Under the pieces are notes generated by a model. The model was not told the DNA's origin and ran no database searches. It saw only the letters and a program-made list of their open reading frames with translations. A stretch of DNA of 5,858 bases from Actinomycetota bacterium (GTDB lineage: Bacteria > Actinomycetota > Actinomycetes > Nanopelagicales > Nanopelagicaceae), in contig WLOR01000084.1 of the NCBI GenBank assembly GCA_009699165.1, positions 1-5,858 on the forward strand, given 5' to 3'. Both the position numbers and the translations under genes were made by a program. Positions 1-5,827 of the stretch are shown one piece after another. Positions within the stretch are counted from its first letter, which is position 1. Each line of letters opens with the position of its first letter.

Positions 1-1050
1 ATGAGAGTCGTTAACGGGTTTAAATCCATCAAGATCCAACAGCAAAAGCGAGCCATTCTTGAGTTCAAAGGCCTCGATTTCGCTAATTAATCTGCGCCGA
101 TTCGGAAGCCCTGTTAACTCATCGGTGCGCGCAAGGATTCGTTCATGCCCAATATTTCTTGCCTCATTAAGTGCAATAGTCATTCTAAAGAAAGCTAAGA
201 CAAGCGTGATTACGGCCGGCACTAAAGTGAAGACAGGAAAATAGCCAGGCCGCATTGCAATAAGGGCCAATAAAGTTGCACTCAGCAAGACTGAAATAGT
301 GATGAAAATCGGATTGATGCTTGTGTTGTCGGCACGATCGAGGTTTTCATGCCAACAACTCTCAGCCATAATCAATAGTCCAAGCAGCCATCCATCATCG
401 ATTAACGATCCAAAGGTATATGTCCCTTGCATGTGTAGCCAAAGAAAGAGGAAATCATTGATCGAGAAGATGAGAATCCCAACGCTAAAGATAGTGCTGC
501 GCCGCGATAATCCTTGAGATGCGATAGTTGTAAAAGTGAGCGCAATAAGTATCAAATCACAGATGGGATAGATTAAAGCAAAGAATGCATCAAGAGTATT
601 CAGGCTCAGATGAGGTAGAAGTGGGCGCAAAATTACAGTTGCCCCGAGAGTGCTCAGACCTAATCCAAAGATCGATGAGTCAAAGATTTCCAGGATGGCA
701 AATTTTCGACGAGGAGCAATGATGTGCGTGACACCCATAATCAGACAGGGATAGAAAAGGAGATAAAGAAGATTTGAGATAGTTTCCATGGGGGAGTTAA
801 AGGTGAAATAAGTTTCAATACTAGAAACTAACGAGCCTAGTAGCCAAAAACTGAAGGCCAAAATAATGAGTGGTTGGGCAAACAAGTCATTGATTCGCGG
901 TGCTTTCCATACAACTGCAATCGCACACAGCGGGACTGCGTTGTATAAATAAATTTCACTCCACTGACTCTTTAGCGCTGGCGTCAGTGAAAGCAGGGCA
1001 TGGATAGTCAGTAAAACCGCGCCGAAAAACCGCAGAGACAGTATGCGCAT
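1..1050 (-). CDS. Multi-pass membrane GGDEF protein (putative diguanylate cyclase), 3' end cut by window edge
   Basis: This frame is open from ATG at 1050 to the window edge and gives 350 residues with no stop. Residues 8-290 are very hydrophobic, with about nine or ten likely membrane helices (roughly 8-27, 34-49, 58-77, 89-111, 125-145, 153-175, 186-206, 217-231, 247-265, 270-290). A short linker (about 291-307) leads into the start of a GGDEF domain: DELTGLPNRR at 310-319, then LLLLDLDGFKPVND at 335-348. Asp339 aligns with the metal-binding Asp of diguanylate cyclases. The GGDEF signature itself, and any EAL domain after it, would lie beyond the edge, so activity cannot be judged. The family makes cyclic di-GMP at the inner face of the membrane. 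The membrane part resembles the sensor regions of actinobacterial GGDEF/EAL proteins (note DDGWLLGLLIMA at 218-229) but I cannot name it. An in-frame TAA abuts the ATG, so the start cannot be extended. No convincing Shine-Dalgarno sequence precedes it. Confidence 0.88.
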   Translation of the reverse strand, partial: MRILSLRFFGAVLLTIHALLSLTPALKSQWSEIYLYNAVPLCAIAVVWKAPRINDLFAQPLIILAFSFWLLGSLVSSIETYFTFNSPMETISNLLYLLFYPCLIMGVTHIIAPRRKFAILEIFDSSIFGLGLSTLGATVILRPLLPHLSLNTLDAFFALIYPICDLILIALTFTTIASQGLSRRSTIFSVGILIFSINDFLFLWLHMQGTYTFGSLIDDGWLLGLLIMAESCWHENLDRADNTSINPIFITISVLLSATLLALIAMRPGYFPVFTLVPAVITLVLAFFRMTIALNEARNIGHERILARTDELTGLPNRRRLISEIEAFELKNGSLLLLDLDGFKPVNDSH

Positions 1051-1056
1051 TTATTC

Positions 1057-1062
1057 ACGGTA
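1057..1062 (-). promoter_or_regulatory. Possible -10 element for a leaderless transcript of the GGDEF gene
   Basis: On the minus strand TACCGT (a TANNNT match) ends 6 nt before the ATG at 1050. Leaderless mRNAs are common in Actinobacteria, and this spacing would put the transcript start at or near the ATG. That would explain the missing Shine-Dalgarno sequence. There is no well-spaced -35 (a TTGAGG lies only 14 nt upstream of the hexamer). A six-base match of this quality is easily found by chance. Confidence 0.2.
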
Positions 1063-1125
1063 GGCCTTGCAAAGAGCCTCAATGAATAGGGAAATCCCGA
1101 TTGCTCGGAGCGAGCTAGTGCTTTC

Positions 1126-2040
1126 TTACAAGCCTTCGCTACAGATTAAGTTTCTCTGATCAAAGGCGTCATTGACCATGGTGACAGCCTGACCATACTG
1201 AGCGGCAACTCCATCACGAAGCTTTTGAATCGAAGTGATTGATTTGCCTGCAGTTGCATATGCACTTAGTGCAGACTTACTTGATCTAATAGTTGTCTTA
1301 TACGTATTAATCGTAGTTTTCCATGAGCTAACTGCCGAAGCGTTGGCGATTTTCTGTTTTGATGGAGCTAACGTTAAATCAGTTAACTTCTTATTAGCAT
1401 CGGCTAAAGCAGTCTTCCATTTTGCAATGGAGACAGTGTCTGGCTTAGGCAAGGCTTGGTTTAGCGCAATGGCATCTTGGAGAGTTTTAATTCTAACTTT
1501 CCACTCTGCAATCGCGGCAGCGTTTGCAGGATCTACAACCGCAGCTGCAGCCGCTGTTGCCTCAGCTTCGGCGAGCTTCTTCGTTGCATCCTCTAGAGCT
1601 ACGGTCGCTTCGGCGATTTGAGCCTCTAAAATCGGCGTCTTTGCTTGAGCCTCAACTAGGAGTGCACTTTGCGCAGCAATCTGGGCATCGAGTTCGACCA
1701 ACTTTGCATCACTGGATTTCTTGATTGCTGCAAGACCTGCTTGTGCCGACTGGGCCTTTGTATCAGATGTAATACAGGTCGTGGAGATCCAGGTCTTTTT
1801 AGCGTTCTTAACTGAAATATTCTTTACCGGAACGAAAACTATGGATTTGTCGCCGGCGATCATGAGATTGGACTTTACGGTCGCTGCACATTTGTAGGCA
1901 TACCCAGAGACTGTTGTTGATGCGCCAATCTTGGTGCATGCGGTGCCATTGCTGATCTTTGTAGCGGCTCCTGCAGTTGGTGCGCTCAATAGAGCAACAG
2001 CAACTCCGATTGCAACAGTGATTGAAAGTGACTTACGCAT
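1126..2040 (-). CDS. Exported Ala-rich coiled-coil protein with cysteine module and Trp-Lys repeats, unknown function
   Basis: I do not recognise a named family. ATG at 2040 gives 304 residues. An earlier in-frame ATG at 2055 would add five, but GGGGG sits 8 nt before the 2040 codon and the earlier one has no Shine-Dalgarno sequence. Residues 1-25 are a Sec-type signal peptide: MRK, a hydrophobic core, then SAPTAGA with likely cleavage after the AGA. There is no lipobox. Residues 30-90 form a small module with Cys35, Cys51 and Cys89 (ACTKIG, VSGYAYKC, KKTWISTTC). Residues 93-167 are Ala/Glu/Lys/Gln-rich and heptad-like, probably coiled coil. Residues 172-257 hold three degenerate repeats centred on Trp180, Trp208 and Trp240, each followed by Lys. 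A fourth cysteine, Cys300, is near the C-terminus, so two extracytoplasmic disulfides are possible. There is no membrane anchor, LPXTG motif or catalytic signature. A structural or envelope-associated role is a guess. The gene stands alone, with a terminator-like hairpin upstream and a 75-nt gap downstream. Confidence 0.88.
   Translation of the reverse strand: MRKSLSITVAIGVAVALLSAPTAGAATKISNGTACTKIGASTTVSGYAYKCAATVKSNLMIAGDKSIVFVPVKNISVKNAKKTWISTTCITSDTKAQSAQAGLAAIKKSSDAKLVELDAQIAAQSALLVEAQAKTPILEAQIAEATVALEDATKKLAEAEATAAAAAVVDPANAAAIAEWKVRIKTLQDAIALNQALPKPDTVSIAKWKTALADANKKLTDLTLAPSKQKIANASAVSSWKTTINTYKTTIRSSKSALSAYATAGKSITSIQKLRDGVAAQYGQAVTMVNDAFDQRNLICSEGL
1270..1527 (-). repeat. Three degenerate protein repeats around Trp-Lys in the secreted protein
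   Basis: Three copies of roughly (I/V)-(A/S)-x-W-K-x-x-(I/L)-x6-(I/L) can be aligned: AIAEWKVRIKTLQDAI, SIAKWKTALADANKKL and AVSSWKTTINTYKTTI. The tryptophan codons lie at 1501-1503, 1417-1419 and 1321-1323, so the spacing is 28 and then 32 residues. At the DNA level the first two copies still share a partial match (ccactctgcaat against ccattttgcaat on the plus strand), while the third has diverged. This suggests old internal duplication of a helical hairpin unit. Confidence 0.6.
1966..2040 (-). other. Predicted Sec signal peptide of the secreted coiled-coil protein
   Basis: Residues 1-25 show a basic N-terminus (Met-Arg-Lys), a run of about 15 hydrophobic residues (ITVAIGVAVALLSA) and an A-x-A type site in PTAGA just before ATKIS. 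There is no twin-arginine motif and no cysteine at the cleavage point, so this looks like signal peptidase I processing rather than a lipoprotein. Cleavage one residue later is equally possible. Confidence 0.8.
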
Positions 2041-2048
2041 GTTTGAGA

Positions 2049-2053
2049 CCCCC
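2049..2053 (-). promoter_or_regulatory. Ribosome binding site that sets the secreted protein's start
   Basis: GGGGG on the minus strand lies 8 nt upstream of the ATG at 2040. The alternative ATG at 2055 overlaps the edge of this G run and has only CCCAATAATCT before it, so the downstream ATG is preferred. That choice also gives the signal peptide its usual MRK opening. Confidence 0.6.
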
Positions 2054-2057
2054 ATAG

Positions 2058-2063
2058 ATTATT
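2058..2063 (-). promoter_or_regulatory. Candidate -10 box for the secreted protein gene
   Basis: AATAAT on the minus strand matches TATAAT at five of six positions. It would place the transcript start in the G run about 13 nt before the chosen ATG. No good -35 is found at 16-18 nt upstream (the hexamers there read GGTAGT and AGGTAG). A promoter should exist in the 2056-2112 gap, because a terminator-like hairpin separates this gene from the upstream operon. Confidence 0.3.
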
Positions 2064-2112
2064 GGGCAATCTTACTGGTCACTACCTGAATATCTCCTGA
2101 TAACCCGCCTTG

Positions 2113-2141
2113 AAAACTCGGAATTCACTATGAAAACCGAG
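2113..2141 (-). terminator. Rho-independent terminator after the SDR gene
   Basis: One base past the TAA at 2143-2145, the minus strand folds into a hairpin. CTCGG pairs with CCGAG, then comes a 2x2 T/T internal loop, then TTCA pairs with TGAA around a TAG loop. TTTT follows immediately (plus-strand AAAA at 2113-2116). Position directly after the stop, stem and T run together fit an intrinsic terminator for the three-gene operon. The internal loop and short T run make it moderate in strength. Confidence 0.6.
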
Positions 2142-2142
2142 C

Positions 2143-2910
2143 TTATCGCCGCTGTTTTCTCCGCAGGTTCATTCCCAACTTTCTGACTATTGAACGCGGC
2201 AGTGTGCGAATGAAAAATGTGAGAACTCGATACTGCCAACCAGGAACCGAGACCGTTTTACCGGCTAATGCATCGCGCCAAGATGCAGCGACGAGTTTGT
2301 CTGCATCGAGCCACATGAAAGTTGGGAGTCCTTTCATAGACATGCGACCTCGTTGGTGAAATTCGGTGCGAGTAAAGCCCGGGCACAGTGCGCTGACTAA
2401 GACTCGTGAGCCAGCTAGCTCGGTATGGACAGACTCGGATAAGACCGTCAGATATGACTTTGAGGCGCTATAGGTACCTCCGGCAATAAAGCCAGCCACG
2501 GATGAGACGTTAATAATGACGCCCTTATTGCGAGCCTTCATTCCAACCAGTGCCACATGCATTAAACGCATGGGGGTTCGCACTAAGACATTGAGTAGAT
2601 CTTCTTCGGCGCTCAATGCGCTCGCAGTGAAGGCCTTATTGATACCAAAGCCCGCATTATTGATCAAGACATCAACTTCATTAGCGCCGATGTAATCCTC
2701 CACCGCGCTGCAGCCGGCATCAGTGGACAGGTCAGCCTTAATTACTACTGTCTCTACGCCAAAAGTTGATCGCAGAAAAGCAGCACGCTCTTCTAATCGT
2801 TTAACATCGCGTGCAACAAGGATGATGTTGTAGTTATTGGCAGCCAATAAGCGCGCGAAACTCTCACCGATTCCAGCAGTTGCTCCTGTAACCAAAGCCC
2901 ACGATTTCAT
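2143..2910 (-). CDS. Classical short-chain dehydrogenase/reductase (SDR)
   Basis: This is a 255-residue NAD(P)-dependent oxidoreductase, the usual length for a classical SDR. From the ATG at 2910 the cofactor motif TGATAGIG is at 8-15, NNAG at 84-87, a helix-4 Asn at 107, the catalytic serine in NVSS at 136-137, the YSASK block with Tyr147 and Lys151, and the PG motif at 177-178. The Ser-to-Tyr distance is 10 residues, shorter than the usual 12-13. I recall the same spacing in actinobacterial homologues (VAGFLPRGTY type), so it is probably a subfamily trait. The C-terminal part (residues about 225-255) is basic and hydrophobic and may touch the membrane. An in-frame ATG at 2958 would add 16 residues inside the upstream gene, but AGGAG four nt before 2910 and the canonical SDR beginning (KSWALVTG) favour 2910. 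It is last in the operon, 7 nt after the GMC oxidoreductase. The substrate is unknown; a hydroxyl or keto group on a lipid or sterol-like compound would fit the neighbour. Confidence 0.92.
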   Translation of the reverse strand: MKSWALVTGATAGIGESFARLLAANNYNIILVARDVKRLEERAAFLRSTFGVETVVIKADLSTDAGCSAVEDYIGANEVDVLINNAGFGINKAFTASALSAEEDLLNVLVRTPMRLMHVALVGMKARNKGVIINVSSVAGFIAGGTYSASKSYLTVLSESVHTELAGSRVLVSALCPGFTRTEFHQRGRMSMKGLPTFMWLDADKLVAASWRDALAGKTVSVPGWQYRVLTFFIRTLPRSIVRKLGMNLRRKQRR

Positions 2911-2912
2911 AT

Positions 2913-2920
2913 CTCTCCTA
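2913..2920 (-). promoter_or_regulatory. SDR ribosome binding site overlapping the upstream stop codon
   Basis: The minus strand reads TAGGAGAG here, then AT, then the ATG at 2910. The first three bases are the TAG stop of the GMC oxidoreductase gene, so the Shine-Dalgarno core shares bases with the stop codon. Ribosomes ending on the first gene would sit directly on the second gene's start, which implies translational coupling. Confidence 0.7.
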
Positions 2921-4588
2921 AGAAATCTTGTATTCGCCAACTGCACCAGATGGTACAAATGGTTGGTGCGGTACTACAGAATTAATGCGCTGATATTTTT
3001 CACTCTGTGCAGGTCGGCTATCAACGTCGCCCTTATTAGGCCACATCGATAAAGCGCGCTCTGCTTGAGCAGTAATAGTAAGCGATGGGTTAACACCAAG
3101 ATTGGCTGTGATTGTTGAGCCATCGACAATATGAAGTGTTGGGTAGTTATAGACACGGTGATAAGGATCAATGACGCCAGTGCTCTGGCTGTCACCGATT
3201 ACACAACCCCCAACAAAGTGGGCAGTAAATGGCGCATCGATGAGATCCCCGATATGGCCACCAGCGATTCCATCGTGCTTATCAGCAATGCGTCGCACGA
3301 CTTCATTAGCAGCCGGAATATATGTGGCATTTGGCTTGAGGGGATCATTTTTCGATGTCAGATGCCAACCAAATAATCCACGTTTGCCGCTGACCGTCAC
3401 AGATGAATCCACATTTTGCATAGTCAGTGCAATCACGGTTCGCTGGCTCCATCGCCTTACATTTAAGATCTTTCCAAGCAACGATGGCTTTGCGATGAAC
3501 TGCTTAAACCAGTGTTTTCTGCGTCCTTTTGAGTCATACCCATCGGTCATGATGGTCTGCATCAAGCCCATGAAGTTACTGCCCTTGCCATATCTAACGG
3601 GTTCGATATGAGTGTGCTCATCTGGGAAGAACGAGGATGTAATAGCACTACCCGCACTGAAATCGATATCCGTATTTTGCATCATCGCACCTGTGAGAGC
3701 CTCACTATTGGTACGAGAGAGTTGACCAAGGCGATCAGATAACCGAGGAAGATTTTTCAACTTCATCTTATGCAGAAGTTTTTGCGTGTTGTATGTGCCC
3801 GCAGCGACAATTACTTGATCGGCCGTGAATTTTATGGTTGATGCAAATGGATCATCGGTTTTAACTGCAGAAATCTCCCACGTCCCATCACTTTTTTGTG
3901 AAAAGGATTTAACCGTAGTCATTGGAAAAACCTTTGCGCCAGCGGATTCGGCCAAGCCAAGATAGTTTTTAGGCAGAGTATTTTTAGCGTTGAAGTGGCA
4001 CCCCGTCATGCAAGCACCACACTGTTGGCAGCCGGTTCTAGCAGGCCCGACTCCACCAAAGAATGGATCGGCTGCGCTAACTCCTTTACCTTCACCAAAG
4101 TAAATTCCAACTGGTGCCATTTTAAATGTATGGCCAACGCCCATTTCGTCGGCAACATCTTTCATCGCTTGATCACTTGGAGAAAAATATGGGTTCTCAA
4201 TAACGCCTAACATTCGGCGAGCTTGGTCATACCAAGGCTCGAGCTCTGATTTCCAATCCGTAATAGCTGCCCACTGTGGATCTTTAAAATACTCATCTCC
4301 TGGTTGGTACAGAGTATTTGCGTACACGAGCGAACCACCACCAACACCAGCACCAGCCAAAATCAAGACATCAGGTAATACATGGATGCGTTGGATTCCA
4401 TAACAACCAAGCCCCGGCGCAAAGAGAAACTTACGCAAACGCCAAGATGTCTTTGGAAAATCCTTATCTTCAAATCTGCGACCAGCCTCTAAAACTGCAA
4501 CGCTGTAGCCCTTTTCACGCAATCGAAGCGCCGATACCGATCCACCAAAGCCAGATCCAATAATGACGACATCAAAGCTTTTTTTCAC
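2918..4588 (-). CDS. choD: ChoD-like GMC family FAD-dependent oxidoreductase (annotated as cholesterol oxidase)
   Basis: The 556-residue product closely resembles the actinobacterial ChoD protein (about 578 residues in M. tuberculosis, by memory). Visible elements in order are the FAD Rossmann motif GSGFGG at 11-16 with Glu34 for the ribose, KTSWRLRKF at 46-54, GCYGIQRIH at 61-69, the GMC flavin loop GAGVGGGSLVYAN at 79-91, a cysteine cluster at 187-197, HIEPVRYGKGSN at 327-338, and the active-site block with His457 (HFVGGCVIG) and Asn500 (GVNPSLTITAQAER). His457 and Asn500 align with the His/Asn pair of Streptomyces cholesterol oxidase. The family oxidises alcohols with FAD; ChoD is annotated as a 3-beta-hydroxysteroid oxidase, although that activity is disputed for the mycobacterial protein. 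No signal peptide is seen, so it is probably cytoplasmic. The start is GTG at 4588, directly after the TAA of the preceding gene. AGGGA lies 11 nt upstream, which is weak, so coupling is likely. The true substrate is uncertain. Confidence 0.93.
   Translation of the reverse strand: MKKSFDVVIIGSGFGGSVSALRLREKGYSVAVLEAGRRFEDKDFPKTSWRLRKFLFAPGLGCYGIQRIHVLPDVLILAGAGVGGGSLVYANTLYQPGDEYFKDPQWAAITDWKSELEPWYDQARRMLGVIENPYFSPSDQAMKDVADEMGVGHTFKMAPVGIYFGEGKGVSAADPFFGGVGPARTGCQQCGACMTGCHFNAKNTLPKNYLGLAESAGAKVFPMTTVKSFSQKSDGTWEISAVKTDDPFASTIKFTADQVIVAAGTYNTQKLLHKMKLKNLPRLSDRLGQLSRTNSEALTGAMMQNTDIDFSAGSAITSSFFPDEHTHIEPVRYGKGSNFMGLMQTIMTDGYDSKGRRKHWFKQFIAKPSLLGKILNVRRWSQRTVIALTMQNVDSSVTVSGKRGLFGWHLTSKNDPLKPNATYIPAANEVVRRIADKHDGIAGGHIGDLIDAPFTAHFVGGCVIGDSQSTGVIDPYHRVYNYPTLHIVDGSTITANLGVNPSLTITAQAERALSMWPNKGDVDSRPAQSEKYQRINSVVPHQPFVPSGAVGEYKIS
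3998..4030 (-). other. Four-cysteine cluster in the GMC oxidoreductase (possible Fe-S site)
   Basis: Cys187, Cys190, Cys193 and Cys197 form C-x2-C-x2-C-x3-C, the spacing of ferredoxin-type [4Fe-4S] ligands, flanked by GPARTG before and NAKNTLPKNYL after. Structurally characterised cholesterol oxidases do not have this cluster as far as I know. The same segment is present in M. tuberculosis ChoD as I recall it, so it is a subfamily feature rather than a local oddity. It could hold an iron-sulfur cluster or a zinc ion. Confidence 0.6.
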
Positions 4589-5815
4589 TTAGACGACAAT
4601 CCCTGCAGTGTCTTCATCACGAATCTTCCACTCTGTGCCGTATGACTCAAGTAGATCCAGGAATGGCTTTGCATCAAACCATTCAGGACCTGCAACGCCT
4701 TCGGGCTTCCATAGACCCTTATGAATTAACTCCATCGCAATCACTGGATTAATCGCGGTCTGCCACACAACTGCTTGATCTCCGTATTCAGACATCGACC
4801 ATTCGTTATCCACGACGTTGTACATATAACAGGCATACGGTTGGCCCTCTTTATTGAGACCCTTAACAAGTGCACCGGCACATGTCTTACCCTTCATGCG
4901 CGAACCTAATGTAGCTGGATCCGGCAAAGAGGCTGCAAGTAAGTCACGTGGAGAGACCGAGATACCTTGAACATCGACATGCTCTTTGCGATCCATTCCC
5001 AACATGTGAATAGTTTTTAACGTTGTGATGAACTGAGCACCCAAACCGTATTTGAAATTAACTTTTTTAGCATCGACTTTTTGCGGAATCAGCACAACTT
5101 CTTCATGCTCAACATTTACACACTCGACAGGTCCGATGCCTTCAGGGAAATCAAAAACTTCAATCTCGCTAAAAGGTTCGGTAGTAAACCAACCACGACC
5201 ATCTTCCCAAACAAGTGGGGGATTAAGACACTCTTCAATAGTTGTCCAAATTGAAAACGACGGTGCAAAGTCATATCCCTCAACAACTAAATTAGAACCA
5301 TCCATAATCGTGATTGAATCCAAGCGACTAAAGAGATGATCCGATGCATACCTAGCAAACACATCGCTCATACCAGGTTCGATACCCATTCCGACGAGGG
5401 CGAAAATATCTCGCTCTTTCCAGTTCCAGTCACGAGCAAACTGTTCGTCGCCAAGCTTCACGCCGGTTTCACTATTTGGGTAATGCGCGTGAGGGCGAGA
5501 AAGTGACATCGCCATGTCAATGTAGTTTGTATTTTCAATTTCACATGCCAAGAAAATCGGCATTACAAATCGTGGATCTACCGCATTGATAACCACATCA
5601 GGCTTGACTTTGCGGATCAAAGTCCTTAGATCTTCAAGCTCTGCAGCATTGACTTCAGCAGCTGAAAACCTCGAATCCTTGACCCGGTTCACCGCTGTTT
5701 CGGCCCGCGCCAATGCGCGATCTGCCACAACCATGGATTTGATAAAACTCTTTCGCGAAGCAATGTTGACAATAGCGCTGCCAACTCCGCCCGCGCCTAT
5801 AACTAGCGCCTTCAT
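4589..5815 (-). CDS. Saccharopine dehydrogenase-family NAD(P)-dependent oxidoreductase
   Basis: The product has 408 residues from the ATG at 5815. It opens with the dinucleotide-binding strand MKALVIGAGGVGSAI, with GxGxxG at 7-12 and an acidic Asp32 in VVADR at the end of the second strand. Further blocks are NAVDPRFVMPIF at 77-88, YIDMAMSLSRP at 98-108, VGMGIEPGMSDVFARYA at 141-157 and FDFPEGIGPVE at 221-231. These match the N-terminal NAD(P) and C-terminal substrate domains of saccharopine dehydrogenase-like proteins (LYS9-like and carboxynorspermidine dehydrogenase-like, about 400 residues). From memory, very similar proteins are widespread in Actinobacteria with no agreed function. The family interconverts opine-type secondary amines and amino acids or aldehydes. 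Lysine or polyamine metabolism is possible, but no partner gene is visible to support either. It is first in the visible operon, and its TAA abuts the GTG of the GMC gene. Only 16 bases upstream of the 5842 ATG are present, so an earlier operon gene cannot be excluded. Confidence 0.9.
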   Translation of the reverse strand: MKALVIGAGGVGSAIVNIASRKSFIKSMVVADRALARAETAVNRVKDSRFSAAEVNAAELEDLRTLIRKVKPDVVINAVDPRFVMPIFLACEIENTNYIDMAMSLSRPHAHYPNSETGVKLGDEQFARDWNWKERDIFALVGMGIEPGMSDVFARYASDHLFSRLDSITIMDGSNLVVEGYDFAPSFSIWTTIEECLNPPLVWEDGRGWFTTEPFSEIEVFDFPEGIGPVECVNVEHEEVVLIPQKVDAKKVNFKYGLGAQFITTLKTIHMLGMDRKEHVDVQGISVSPRDLLAASLPDPATLGSRMKGKTCAGALVKGLNKEGQPYACYMYNVVDNEWSMSEYGDQAVVWQTAINPVIAMELIHKGLWKPEGVAGPEWFDAKPFLDLLESYGTEWKIRDEDTAGIVV

Positions 5816-5821
5816 TGTTGG

Positions 5822-5827
5822 CCCCTC
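5822..5827 (-). promoter_or_regulatory. Ribosome binding site that sets the saccharopine dehydrogenase-like start
   Basis: GAGGGG on the minus strand lies 6 nt before the ATG at 5815. The earlier in-frame ATG at 5842 has only an A-rich AAAGAAAAGG directly abutting it, and would add nine residues (MLFPHEGPT) ahead of the conserved Rossmann strand. The site overlaps a perfect 10-base palindrome CCTCATGAGG (5824-5833), which could mildly sequester it. Confidence 0.65.

Larger units (their letters stand above)
2143..5815 (-). other. Three-gene redox operon
   Basis: Three same-strand genes are joined by a zero-base gap (TAA then GTG at 4591-4586) and a 7-base gap (2911-2917), and end in a terminator-like hairpin at 2113-2141. 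The order is saccharopine dehydrogenase-like, ChoD-like GMC oxidoreductase, SDR. No internal promoter is evident. The promoter must lie above 5815, mostly or wholly outside the window. Confidence 0.8.

Noticed and set aside
59..517. Two short plus-strand open frames (59-244 and 299-517)
   Set aside because: Both lie antisense to the continuous GGDEF-protein frame, which runs to the window edge and carries the DELTGLPNRR motif.
1089..1115. Possible terminator after the secreted protein gene (GCTCG-CTC-CGAGC plus a GGGA...TCCC repeat on the minus strand)
   Set aside because: The stem is only 5 bp, the second repeat has too tight a loop and no T run follows, so it does not meet a reasonable standard for an intrinsic terminator.
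1235..1621. A 128-codon plus-strand open frame with hydrophobic, Ala-rich translation
   Set aside because: It is the reverse complement of the Ala-rich coiled-coil region of the secreted protein; the composition produces open antisense frames.
3171..3611. A 146-codon open frame on the plus strand inside the GMC gene
   Set aside because: It lies entirely antisense to a gene with strong family motifs, and its translation shows no recognisable domain or ribosome binding site.
2918..4588. Treating the operon as a cholesterol degradation cluster
   Set aside because: Only the ChoD-like protein points that way. No Mce transporter, Kst, Hsa or ring-cleavage gene is in the window, and the ChoD annotation is itself doubtful.
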